A DNA stretch of 64,000 bases, from positions 15,300,374 to 15,364,373 of the forward strand of contig NW_019211457.1 of NCBI RefSeq assembly GCF_002443255.2, written 5' to 3'. The notes under the pieces were generated by a model that was not told where the DNA came from, made no database searches, and saw only the letters and a program-made list of their open reading frames with translations. Source of the DNA: Varroa destructor (lineage: Eukaryota; Arthropoda; Arachnida; Mesostigmata; Varroidae). Made by a program: the position numbers and the translations under genes. This document shows, piece after piece, positions 1 through 11,750 of the stretch (positions are counted from its first letter, which is position 1; the number at the start of each line of letters is the position of its first letter).

Positions 1-102
1 TAACTTATTTTTGGCCAATGACCGAAATATAGGACTTCGAAAAATAATTAGTACTGACTACTAAATTATTTAACATTTAGCGTCGTTGTTTTATCATTAC
101 AG

Positions 103-863
103 GCATTGTGGGACAAATACTATTCAGAGTCGCACAGCATCATATACGTCGTAGACTCCTCGTGTCGCGAGCGACTTCAGGAGTCACGGCGATCATTTGA
201 GAAGATGATTGATAATGATGCCTTATTCGGTGTACCTCTCTTAATTATAGCCAATAAACAGGATATTGCCGAAGCCGCCACCGTAACAGAGGTAAGCAAA
301 GAATACCCTGTTCATAAGACCCTTCATTAGATTACGTCGCTTGTATTGAAAGCTACTTTTTACCTTTTTTTTTTACCCTGATTTGCGTGGGGTGAAAATA
401 AACGCAAATAATACTTAATGATTCCACGACTGAAAGGATGGGGCGCAAAGAGTCGTTTATTATATATATATATATATGTATATATATATACTCAAATGTT
501 GCATGCTTTACATCATGGCTGACTCTTGCCAGCACGAAACGAACGGTGTAGCTACGCCCGGATTCAAATTCAGACCACGACCGTTTTTTTTACGTTTAAT
601 AAATAAACACGTTGCTACTGCATTATAACTTATATACATATATATATATATATAACCATAATTTAATGTGATATGCAATCGGTAAAATTTCTGTTTGCTT
701 TTAGATTCGTCAGTTGTTCCGCGAATGCAATATAAGTAATAGGGAGATGCATATTGTCGGAGCCTCGGCGTTGCACGGAGAAGGCATCCAAGACGGTATT
801 ACGTGGCTGGTTGACGGAATGAAACGAAATCTTCGGAGGCCTCCAAGAAACGTCGATACATAA
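103..863 (+). CDS. ARFRP1: ADP-ribosylation factor-related protein 1, last two coding exons (5' part outside window)
   Basis: Arf-like small GTPase that in animals acts at the trans-Golgi in vesicle traffic. Two exons are visible. Exon 103-291 follows an AG acceptor at 101-102 and ends before GTAAGC; it starts with A-L-W-D-K-Y-Y and carries the guanine-specificity motif NKQD. Exon 705-863 follows TTAG and ends with TAA. It contains the G5-type GASALHGEGI segment and the C-terminal RPPRNVD tail. The junction is phase 0 (T-E|I-R-Q-L-F), giving 115 residues. The DKYYSESHSIIYVVDS stretch and the RPPR tail are characteristic of ARFRP1 rather than of Arf or other Arl proteins. The P-loop and switch exons lie upstream of base 1. 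The gene is partial only because the window starts inside it; both visible exons are intact. Confidence 0.93.
458..654. repeat. two TA microsatellites in the ARFRP1 intron
   Basis: Nearly pure TA tracts at 458-490 and 630-654 flank ordinary intron sequence between the two ARFRP1 exons. They are simple sequence and no function is suggested. Confidence 0.85.
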
Positions 864-3215
864 ATGTGAGAAGATTGAATCACGCTGTATGTTCTTTTTG
901 CCCCGGCTATTTGCACATGCCCTACTAGTGTCTAATAACAGATTTGCGTAGGACACCCATTAACCCGCAGTGGGTGGTGCCTTAATTCGCTGAAGTAGTA
1001 TCGAGTCATTTGATGCACTACAATTTCTAGGTGAACGTTGCAGAGAATGTCAGGTAAGATAATGCTGGTTCGGATCGCGTTGTGAGTTATATTCACCCGC
1101 GATGCTTTAATATCATCGGATGAGTATTGATACTCATATTATTAAACAAAATATATTTTTCATCACTTAAAAACTAGGAAGTCGGTCACTTTCGACTTCG
1201 GTTACTCATGTGGTCATGTAGTAGATCTGCGGTCTTTATAGGTCAGATAGTTAGTGAAGGCATCGTTACTTCGTTTTAACTAAATCGGCCATATAGATTA
1301 AAAATTAGTTTCTTTGCCATTCGAATTGTGGTGAGTCAAGACATTGATATTGGAGAATTGAAATCTTGAAATCAAGGATACTGTGTGGCACCCTGTTGCT
1401 ACTTTCAAGCAGTTTGGAGCAAATTGCTGTCATGTTGTGGAATAATTAGTTATAATAGCTAATATTCTTGCGGGGCAACATGTATGTGTACAAGGCAAAC
1501 GGATAATTTTGACTGAATGATTTAAATGTCAGTGTAAATAATCTTGTATGTAAAGAGTGAGAAGTATTTTGGTACATAATATTGAAAGTTATAGCAATAA
1601 AAATCTGCAAATAAGCGACTCTATAGAAATAGAAAATAGCAAATGACAAATTTGAAGCTACGGTGAATTTAGTACGGCTATCTTCTTGTACATTGTTTTC
1701 GTTAGAAATTAGAGATCTTGAAAGTACAAAGAGGATCTATCAATGTGCAAGTAAGTTAGTACCTATGTAAGATCCTTCTTTCCTTATATCTATTACCATA
1801 CTTTTCATGTTAAAAAATCAAACTCGAAACGACTCTTGTCGTAGCTTGTCTGTTGTCCACTATCTCTGTGTAGCATCCGCTGGTAGAATACCCACCATCT
1901 GATACAGTGCACGCTCCGAGTCTTAATTGCGGCTTGATGTACTATTTCGCACGAAAACGTCATGAACCATTACAATGGTAGGAAGATCCTCTCCTTTGAG
2001 TTGCATTTCTTCTGGCCGTTAAATAAAGGAATTGAATGGTACCAGAAATTGAATAGCGAGGTCCGAAAGGGAGAAATGTAATTGAAATATAATCTCATAC
2101 GGTCATAGTCAACAATCGTCGAAGACCAGCAAGGAATTTAAGGTAGTTTCAGCGTCCTAAGTGGATAATCTTTAGTTTTCGGTTCCAAAATTGTAATATA
2201 GTCAGGTTAGTAGCTTAATTTGAATCGACTAGGGTTTTAGCATTATGTTTAATGTCAACACAGACTGGACCGCATATATATAATGACAACACCCTGTGAA
2301 AACTATTTTTCGTATATATGTATATATCTTGTAATTTTTTATTAATATATCTTTATATTAGTACGTATTCAAACGTGTTCCTTAGTTGTTTCAATGTTCT
2401 CACACATTACTAATTATTTTTAATAATAGCATTATTATATAGTCACACAATTTTTCATAATAAATGCCAATAATTCATAATTGTTATCCATTTCAACGAA
2501 CTTTATATTTACACATTTTATTTTTTAAAGTGTTGCTTGTGTATATGGCATAGGGTTGAGACTCATTTTACTTACCCTATGATAAGACGTTGATGTAATG
2601 CACAATGCGTGACGTTTTTATTGCATTTAACCTGTTTATTTAAAACAGAATAATTTGAAGCGGAATTGTTTGATGCGGAGTAGCGCCACTTTAAATGAAA
2701 GCGAAAAGAAGTATAGATCATAGAGAGCGCTGCAGAAGTCTTAAGGAACCAGTTTTGACAATCGTTGATACAAATAATTTCGGCTCTTGTTCAAATTTTA
2801 CCGTGAATTGGTGAAAACTTTATATAACACAAACAATATGGTACTCGCACTCTGTGATTCAACAAAAATTACTCAATTTCGAAAATATTGTTGGTTTCAA
2901 AAATCACATCGATATTTTTATTTAGATGTGTTGCAGACGTTCTCTACATCTTTTTTTTTTTATAACCTACTAATTATAATATAATAAAGTATACATCAAT
3001 TATCACTTAGCGATTAAAAAGCCAACCTTATGATAAAAATATACATATTTTTCACAAGCGCTTATTGGCCTGAATCCGCACGGCGAATTAAATGGTGCGG
3101 AATACCTCAAGCTTGTTAAGCACAGTCTACAGTGTTTTTCGGCTATCTTTTTAGTGGTGTAGACTTTTTCTACGAATTTTAATAGTTCTATGTATGGCGC
3201 AGCCCATCATGTTTT
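864..3215. other. intergenic region between ARFRP1 and the zinc-finger gene
   Basis: AT-rich sequence with no ORF showing coding character. It holds the 3' end of ARFRP1; the nearest plausible AATAAA on the plus strand is at 1596-1601, though several weaker variants precede it. ARFRP1 and the zinc-finger gene converge here (tail to tail). Confidence 0.6.
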
Positions 3216-3221
3216 TTTATT
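3216..3221 (-). terminator. poly(A) signal of the zinc-finger/SWIM gene
   Basis: AATAAA on the minus strand about 50 nt after the TAA at 3270-3272. Its position independently supports the short terminal exon. Confidence 0.6.
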
Positions 3222-3269
3222 CAGAATATTTTGTTATTAGATCGTTGTAAATACTGTAACAAAAATCTT

Positions 3270-6200
3270 TTAGCGAGGATGGTTAGTGTCGATGGCGATC
3301 ATCTTGGGTCCCTCCGCTCGTACGATGAGGGTCTAGAAGAATGAAAACGACGAGAAAACATGATTGGTGAATCTAAAATATTTAATCTATAAATTAATTG
3401 CAAATTTTAGTGATTTTAATCTGTGGGCGACTGTTGTGTGGATATCTTGCAATTATAAAAGATAGTTATAAGTCTTAATCGTAAAGTACTTTTGCCATCA
3501 GTTTTTGAAAATATCTAGGTACTAATCCCCCGGAAGAATATAATGTTTATGCTATATACGTTGCAATAAAAATTAATATAAAAAAATAGTAAAAAAAAAT
3601 CGACCACGTGGATTGTTATAAAACGGCAAACAACCCGTTCATTTCACTCTTACCTTCAAAGTATTAAAGTGCATGTTAGCTGTAAGCGCATCTCTAGCGT
3701 CTAGGGCTTGATCGATTTGGGCAATCTGCAGTAAGAAATGGAAGGAAAAACACTTAAAAATCCAAAGATATGGTGCGATATTAATAATAAAAATAAGTAG
3801 TTGTGTTTTTATAACCTTGACCATTCTGTTTATTGATCTGAATTATTGTATTATAAGTCGAAGCGTAAACCGAAATTTCCTAGAGCATTACATTTAAGCA
3901 TAAGCAATCCTAAATAGTTTTTGAGGCAAAGCATATTTAACGCGCCTGGTGTTTCCTAAAAGTCCTCGCTAAAATCGGTTAAACCATGGTATGTATACCA
4001 TAATCACACGCATACGTTGTGTAAGGTAAAATTCAATGCGATAATGCACTTTTCGTAATTTACTATGCTACTACTACGACGAATTTACCTGTTCCTTTAC
4101 GTCGACCATAAGTTGCATAAACGTATTGTCCACAACAGAATTGCTTGCTTCACCATCCTTCCGACTACCGTAGTCGTGAAACACCAAAGAGTTTTCAACC
4201 ACCTGCTGCTTCGCAGTACCCAGACTGACGGTAGCTCCACGTCGGGCCTATGAGATAGACAATAAAACAATAACAAGAGTTATTGCCTCACCCAAATCTA
4301 CTTTCTATAAATACCGATGTGTACTCAAGGCTAAGCCTACAGAAAAAGATATATTCCTTATTACTTATAAGTGAATTTGCCTTGGTGAGCAACTTTGCAC
4401 TGAAAACCTCATGTGTAGGAAAACTCATATTCATGTTTACAGCTAAAATGAACAATGCTAGACAAATGACAATAGTATGTATTGCCGATATTCAGCAACC
4501 CATACGTCAAGGATGTGTTTAGTCAACCAATATGCGCATGTGGGTTACAACCTACTACCACTATTTATCCAATATAAAGTGGCGGGGGGACCTTAGGCAT
4601 TTGGTCCCGGTATTATAATTATTATGAAGGTACAGGTTTTGTTATTGCAAGATTTTGCTTACTTGGTGTTGCTGGTATCTCGTCTGCTGAGAATCATGGG
4701 GTCCCTCCAGTACTACATGTTCAATTTGCTGTTGACCACCAAGCGTGTCGTCTGCTTCACCAAGGTGGATTATCTGAAAAACGAATGGCTAATTAATCAA
4801 CATTTTGAAAGCTTCTATAGCAAACTACGGAGGACCCATATTTGTTCCATAACTGATCAAGAAGCATAAATAGCAAAAGTAATCACTATCAATAATTATT
4901 TCAGCGATGTTGTGGTTATTTGTGGTTAGTTTATAGTTGTTCTCGTCTTTTTGTACGCTTTATATCGTACACATATATTCTAATAGATGCAGAACTATGA
5001 TATTCAAAAGAGTTTTTTTCAATTCAGTCATGGAATCAGTGAAAAATTATCAGAAAAGAGGTAAGCATTTTGCCGAATGGACCCCATTACATGTTATACT
5101 GTACTCTAATCTTATGCTCTCTAATAGCATCACAGAAAAGCTTCTGACTGAAACATTGGGCCCCTTATATTGCTTGGTTCGTTCTTACGTCCAAATTCAC
5201 ATCAATACATATTGCATGTCCTCTTTTAGCGATCCTATTTTGTATCCTCTTGTCCAAGCACCGTGCTGGCGTAAAGCAGGAAACTGCATTGCAATATCAC
5301 TAACAATGAAAGGCCCAAAAAGCAGTAGCCAAACTAGCTAAACCCAGAGTTGGCCTATGTATGTATGATCAACAAAAAGCCGTACCGCAGGACGGCGAAA
5401 CCGCTAAAGGAGAGCCTCCGAAACAGCTCTTTACCACTATCCCTTGATAAGGCTTGAGTTGCCCGAGTAATTTTTGCGTCCTAAGTGTCTCTTTCACTGG
5501 ACTTCTTGATTGTCGAATGTTTTACACGAGTACTTCATCCTGGCAGCCGTTCCCTACAGGTGAAGGACAAACCTCTGTTGCGTTCTCGAGGACAACTTCT
5601 TCGTCCAGCACCTGCTGCTGTTGCTGGTGATGTGGGTGAGTGATGAGTGATTGTTGATGTTGCGGTCCAAGGGGTTCTCGTCCTATTCGCCGCAGGTACT
5701 GACAAATCGCGTGCACATGCTGGCACATTTTTCCAAATTTCCCGCTGGGACAGTTGCAGCCGTAGATGTGTGCGCAACAGCGGCAATGCACACAGGTAAG
5801 TGGGCACGGCTGAATTAAGAGTCATTAAGAATAGGTAGGGGTCACGTTAAGAAGACCATTAGGCGTCCTTTAGAGTCGTGGTAATTACATAGATTTTGTA
5901 ATAGGCTTAGAGACATATAAAGAAAATGAGTTACGACCTAACAAAGATTGCTAAAAATTTTATCATACTTTACTGACGTTTTTGCGGTCTCACTGATTAT
6001 AAAATATAAAGATTACTACTTTAAAAAGCGTTAATACCTGGTCATAATTAAACACGTCCATCGAGCACCTTTCGGATACCCGCTCGACCTTGTACTTGAT
6101 GGAACTTTTGGAACTGCGAATTCCCCACTCTTCCCGGCCAAGTTCGTCTCGTTCATGAGCATCAATGAAAATCTCATACGATTCCTCAAGACTCTGCGTA

Positions 6201-9200
6201 TGACCCCGCACCACATCCACCAAACTCACGTCGCGACGCCTATAGAAATACAAAATTATTTACGGAAACTGATGCCCTATATTATGTACAAAGCGGCTGA
6301 ATTCACACGATATCTAACCCACATTTGCACGCAATTTTTGAATAAACTGAGTCTGTACTATTTTTTGGTAATATGAAATTGGGGTTTTAATTACGAAGTG
6401 TGCAAAAATGACACACACGGAAAGTGATGCTGTTCCAATTATCTGATTTATGCGGAAGTTACAAGGCAAACTTTGACGTACGTGTTACTTGTAAGTCTTT
6501 TATAGGAGAATTCTAAAGGAATAGTCTCGTTACTTAACGTGTATTACACTTGAGGTCTAAAACTATCTGTGAAAGTATAAACGAATAAGGAAAATTTAAA
6601 TAAATGCAAGTCAAGTTTTGAAAAGGTATGAATCTTAACTTTTACGTAAGAACTGATCGTAATCATGCCAATGGGCTTAGCAAGAGAGTCTATGCAAGGC
6701 TAACAAATTACCTGCTCAAGTGAAAATTCGAAAAATACGGTAAAAATACTTGGTAAGGTAATAGATAAAAAGAACATCAACTCCATAGAAAACACATATC
6801 ACGGAATAACAATCAATCTGCGACTCGCGCAATTTTAGCAGAACATAGACTTCTCGTTAGCGGGTCCGAACGCAGAACGTGGTACGCGTTTATTAGATTG
6901 CTGGTAATAAACCGATGAATCTACTCCACTTCAGCTTACCCTTTATGCCCAGAAGGGATTACTCGCGGAAATTCCTGCGGGCGGTCGGGCCCGTTTACTT
7001 GAGCAAACAAATTTGTAGCAGACTGCGGAACCTCCGTCTGAAATCAAGCAGTAAACCACATCTACATGAGTCGCTATTCGTAAGAAATGATGTTGTGTCA
7101 AAAAATCGAAAACGTTTCTTATATAAAATCATTTATCAAGTCTCATCGAATCACCTTGGATAACACAAAGGTTGTCTACGCTCGAGGAGTCATAGGAAAA
7201 GAGCGTGTATTTAAGCTCACATCTATCAACATAGACTAACAGTCGCACATTTGCTAAATATATAACAAATAGTTTAACAAATACCTTGGTAATATGGAAA
7301 ATTAACGCCCGATAAATATGCATTACTGTTCATTGTGTAGAACAAAAAAATTCAAATCCGTTCCATTGACACCAATGTACATTCACGACCCTCTGATAAG
7401 AGATGACCTACGTAGGCGGTGCTTTTGGAACTGGTAAAGTGAGCCATTCTAAAAAGAAATCGTTTTGTACGCTGTTCAGTATTATGGCTGAAAATCTGAG
7501 GGTGACGCTTTGAGTCCCACTATGCGACATACGTCCCAATTGGGCTTTAGTTTATACACAGTACTTATTACTTTGTTTTGTATAAAAGAGATTATACGTA
7601 CAGTAACCGAGTTGATGACGTTTCGTACGGTTCGCGAGTTGAGAAATCGCAAGGGATCGTCTTCAGCAACTGAGGCCCCAATTGTTCGATGTATTAAATC
7701 AATGATATCTCGTATGGGCATGCCCATCTGGGCGTGATATTTGATGAACTGACGTTCGGACTCCAACAAACCCAAATGTTTGCCTTCGATCAGATGATTA
7801 TAATGAGTTGTATAACCCTCGATTGTAATGCGTCCTGTAATAAATAGAAGGAAAAAAACAAGAAAAGACAAGTGGACTATCGAGATAAATATAGATATCT
7901 TACGAAAGAACAACACTCACTAGAAATTTTAATATGGCTACCCAAGATTGGAATATATAGAAGGATAGTGTCTAATGACTAAGGTGACTTTGTTCCTATA
8001 TAATGTATTACTCTGTTACTGAGCATAAAAGCGACTCGATTATTTGTATAATATGTATGCTCCTTGCGGGGAGGATCAGTTGCAATCAATTTTGTAGTAG
8101 ACTGCTTAGATGAAACGTGATTAGCTCCATTGAAGAATGCTCACTGGAACATATAACTATATATCCTGTCGATAACGCTGGTGTGAACCTAGATGCACAG
8201 GGGAAATTTACCATCGGCGAAGTGCCGCACGGTGACATGGGCTGTACAGAATGTGCCAATCTTATGTGATGATGAGTTCCTCTTTCGGACCGCCTCCTTG
8301 AGTTTGAACGCCTTGCTGCTCTTTGTAAAGCCGTCTCGACTACAAACAAAATATTGTGTTGTGGACTCTACGGCCCTGCCCCGTTTCTTCACAAATCGAA
8401 CTTTGTGCACCTAAATGGAATCAAGTGGTATAGATGGTTTTTCATTTCAGTTTTATCTAGCACGCATAAAAGAGTTGGCTGCAGAGCTAAACGATTATAC
8501 TATGTTGCATATCCACTTTTATTTAAAAAAAAAGCATGATCAGCAAAAACTGTTTTGTCATTTGATATTAAGTCTCACCGAAAGCAAAAATAGAAATATA
8601 AAATTATATATCTTCCTAAATTAGATCTTCTGTTTCTAGTTATAGCACTTCACACCGTACAACTGAACCTGCTGGTTCAAGAACCAAAAACTTTCCTTGC
8701 ACGTAATCTCTCTCAGAACACCTATTATGGCTAGTAGCTACACAGGCTCCTATCTTATTACCCAATTTTATTGTAAACTGAAGTTCTTACCTTTTGAAGT
8801 CTCTCGAAGAACAGGGTGTAGTCATCGTGATTGTAGAATTCACCTTCGACTTTATGCAACATGAAGTCATGCTCCTGGTGAAGGTGCTTGAGTAGGTCAG
8901 CTCGCGTTTTGCCAACATACCCGCAAGGCTCTTCACCGCAATTAAACCTCGTCGTACGATAAAGCTCATTCCAGTCCAATTCAGGATGCAACAAATTAAT
9001 ATGCGATTTTAGCGAATGAAGTCGATTGAAGTAGATTTTGCATAGATGGCATTTGAAGCTCTAGAGATATCAAATGCAAGCGACACAAATAACACAATAA
9101 TTGCAATAAAAATTATTATAAGTTATCCTTTGCATAATTAAGTCCCACACATACATCTTTCTTGTATATGTAAATCAATACCCGTACGTTTGATAGCATA

Positions 9201-9691
9201 AAATGAAAACGACAATAACAGATCTACTTTCAACTCTCTCTTAGTTACGATGATATCACGTTAGCTTTCAACGTTGTAGCCGTTCGTGGATGTAGTTTGA
9301 ATACTTCTTTATCCCTCGGAGACAACTTTATTAGTGCATTAGTCAACTGACTGGTTCGTTTGCAACAGCGTGCTGACCGACGGAACAGAGAACTGACCAA
9401 TTATAGCCTAGGTACTGAAATGAATGAAGTTGGAAAGCGCCACATTACCTTATAAATTTTGGAATCGCTGGGTACAGCATCTTGAGGGATTCCGTCTAAC
9501 TCGACAGTCTCGACAACAGTTTCTTTCTCACCTTGGGGCCCAACACCCTGCGTGAACTGGACCACCTCAACGACACCCTCCTGACAATCATCCTGTGACT
9601 CCTGACCTTCTTTCTCCTCTTCGGCTTCTTGATGGCCGAGGGTGTCCATTTCCTCTACAGTAATCTCTTCAACTACTCCTTGCTGCGACAT
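3270..9691 (-). CDS. C2H2 and SWIM zinc-finger protein, probably transposase-derived, about 640 aa
   Basis: Eleven exons in 5' to 3' order: 9449-9691, 8791-9060, 8212-8410, 7602-7834, 6940-7037, 6038-6239, 5534-5809 (or 5558-5809), 4663-4773, 4089-4247, 3654-3725, 3270-3332. All have AG acceptors, GT donors and matching phases. The start is the ATG right after a strong acceptor (ttgctccag), so the 5' UTR has an upstream exon. Domains in order: an acidic Glu/Gln/Val-rich N-terminus (residues 1-81); two C2H2 fingers, C-X2-C-X12-H-X4-H and C-X4-C-X12-H-X4-H (about 82-165); a basic segment with FCTAHVTVRHFADG, and LLESERQFIKYHAQMGMPI (about 172-315), like the DNA-binding part of FAR1/MULE-type proteins; a linker; a SWIM finger CNC-X8-CQH (about 416-450); a His/Gln run; and a C-terminal helix around QIAQIDQALDARDAL. 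Likely a nuclear DNA-binding protein (inference). The central DDE catalytic domain of a transposase is absent. The donor after the SWIM exon is weak (see findings). I cannot assign an orthologue name. Confidence 0.78.
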
Positions 9692-11121
9692 CCTGGAGCA
9701 AGGAAAAAAAAATAATAATGATGTAACTTGTACTAAACACACCTCTTGGCATATAGTACGAGAACTTACACGTTTTTTGTGCTTTACTTTCTTGTCTTTC
9801 TCAAAAGTGTCACTTGGCGGAGGCCAGATAGATTTCCTAACCTATTTCAACTCATACTATTGAGTAAATTCTCTTGCGTAATTAACTTTTTGAACTACAA
9901 AAAATTAGATCCGGAAATGGATAAGGCAGGTTTCTTTGCAGACAATCTATTATAAAAACCTAACTACTGCCCGTAAGTAAATTTTTGAGTTTTTTTGGGT
10001 TTAATAATGAAAATTTGAAATACACTAGAGAGAGTAAACACAGAATACTCCATATCGCAAAACAATTTATTTCGAAATAAGGGTTGTCGTGAAAGCGTCT
10101 GAGGCTTTCGTTATTTGCACTTTTTATAGTAAACATTTAATGTGCTCAGTGTAGCGATCATGATTTTGAGTAATAAAATTCAACTAAAACCTCAAACAAG
10201 GGGCCGATATAATATAGTTAAGAGAGAGATTACAATTTTGAGCTATACGTTAAGAGAAATTTAGTTTTAAACTCGGCAAACTCACACTAAAGAACCACCT
10301 AGGCAAAGGTTTACCACATATGATTTGAAAGGAGCGCATTAAACTATTTGAACATTAGTAGTAACTCTTATCAGTTGTAATTCAAATCGGACACCTGGCC
10401 TAAAACTGTGGTAAAAATAGCCGAACCTTAGTTAAATAATAGTGATACACGTAAATATTAACTCATATTTACAAGACGCGGCAGAAGAAAAAGATGACTA
10501 CATTGATTGCCTAGCATAAAAACAACGTTTTATTTTGTATTTTCGACTGTTTTCATAATCTATTTCGATTCGGCCTCCATCGTCACTTTCTATTATTTTT
10601 TCATATTATTTTAGTTTTCATTCTACTGTGCTAAAACAAGCGATCGTCGTTGAGCTCACTCCACGCATTTTTCCTTCACCCATCATGATTAATATTATTA
10701 TTATAGATATTCACATGTATTTAGTTGTCGAATTCAACGGGCTCATTGGTTCCTTTGATTTTTTTACTTATCGTCTTCATCTTTTAACCGTAACGGGGAA
10801 TAGACGAATTCTTATTCTTAGTGTCGTTCCGACATCGAAATGACAAAACTCAATACTCATAGTTTTGTTTATGTTATAATGCCTGCTATTCCAAACGTCA
10901 TTATCAGTATCATTCCCAAATCTGGCATCTTCCTTCTAAGAGGATAGGGAATTTCAATTGATTAAGTTAGTTGACCCGTTCGCCCACTTGTTAGAGAGCT
11001 CGTGAAGGAAGTGTAGGTTATTGCAAGGTTAATTTTACGTATTAATCTACGTTCTTCGACTGGTATGAGGGCGACGGAAATGCTGACTTCTTCGAACGAA
11101 GTTCCTTTAATCTGTCTCCTT
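9692..11121. other. intergenic region and 5' UTR of the zinc-finger gene
   Basis: The intron upstream of the zinc-finger start codon ends at a polypyrimidine acceptor just before 9691. The non-coding first exon was not located. The remainder is AT-rich and the short ORFs in it have no coding character. Confidence 0.5.
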
Positions 11122-11127
11122 TTTATT
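11122..11127 (-). terminator. poly(A) signal of NDUFB11
   Basis: AATAAA on the minus strand 46-51 nt after the NDUFB11 stop codon, with no closer candidate. Confidence 0.6.
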
Positions 11128-11172
11128 ATATAACAGCTGCTATCGGCCACTTAGTTATTATAGGCGTAGCGA

Positions 11173-11694
11173 TTATAGGTAGACCTCAACGCCCTCAAGT
11201 TCTTCTTCAGAAGGCAGGTGAATCCGTTCCACTGGGATGAACTCCTTGTCGATCAATGGCCTACCATACTTCTCGCGGCGGGCCAACTCGAGGAAGGCTT
11301 CTCGGTGAGCCCAGTCTTTATCCCTGAAGTCTGGTAGATATCCAAGAAGAAACGTGGTCCCGACCAGGCCGATGGAAACCATGCAGAACATTACCAACGC
11401 ATGCATGTCTCTGTCATCTTCGATATCCTCTATGTTGTACCCGTAACTAATCCAATTTCTGGATTTCGTCGCTGCCTCCGCAAAGTCTTCGGCGGTTCGG
11501 GGCGGATTGTCGATTACGGTATCAGGCGCATTGCCGACATGTGTTGCTGGTTTCTTCTCTGACGAACTGATCCAGCGAACCAGCTTATGCCCGGTCGAAA
11601 CCGTCGTTGGCACAGCTACCAACTGAGGCCTTTGCGCGGTTAGGGGCCGTAATGTATTGAGACGGCGTACGGACGCAAGGCGACACAGGATCAT
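11173..11694 (-). CDS. NDUFB11: NADH dehydrogenase (ubiquinone) 1 beta subcomplex subunit 11, mitochondrial (ESSS)
   Basis: Accessory subunit of the membrane arm of respiratory complex I in the mitochondrial inner membrane; 173 aa in a single uninterrupted exon. The first roughly 45 residues are rich in Arg, Ser and Leu and lack acidic residues (MILCRLASVRRLNTLRPLTA), as expected of a mitochondrial targeting peptide. One membrane segment, about residues 98-117 (ALVMFCMVSIGLVGTTFLLG), is followed directly by YLPDF, matching the family's AYLPDY. After it comes the matrix or intermembrane tail with W-A-H-R-E-A, ARREKYGRPLID and the ERIHLPSEEEL end that matches the family's KIQLPEDE. The ATG opens the targeting peptide. 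An initiator-like site lies about 45 nt upstream and a poly(A) signal about 50 nt downstream, so the gene is compact and looks functional. The absence of introns stands out beside the intron-rich neighbours. Confidence 0.92.
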   Translation of the reverse strand: MILCRLASVRRLNTLRPLTAQRPQLVAVPTTVSTGHKLVRWISSSEKKPATHVGNAPDTVIDNPPRTAEDFAEAATKSRNWISYGYNIEDIEDDRDMHALVMFCMVSIGLVGTTFLLGYLPDFRDKDWAHREAFLELARREKYGRPLIDKEFIPVERIHLPSEEELEGVEVYL

Positions 11695-11730
11695 TGTTGC
11701 TTTGTTATTGCTGTTAATGTTATTGTTTAC

Positions 11731-11750
11731 ACTCCAGACTGATTGGTTTA
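11731..11750 (-). promoter_or_regulatory. candidate NDUFB11 initiator with CCAAT
   Basis: The minus strand reads CCAATCAGTC. It combines a CCAAT pentamer with TCAGTC (11742 down to 11737), the arthropod initiator consensus. A start there would give a leader of about 45 nt before the ATG at 11694. No TATA box is seen. Confidence 0.35.
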
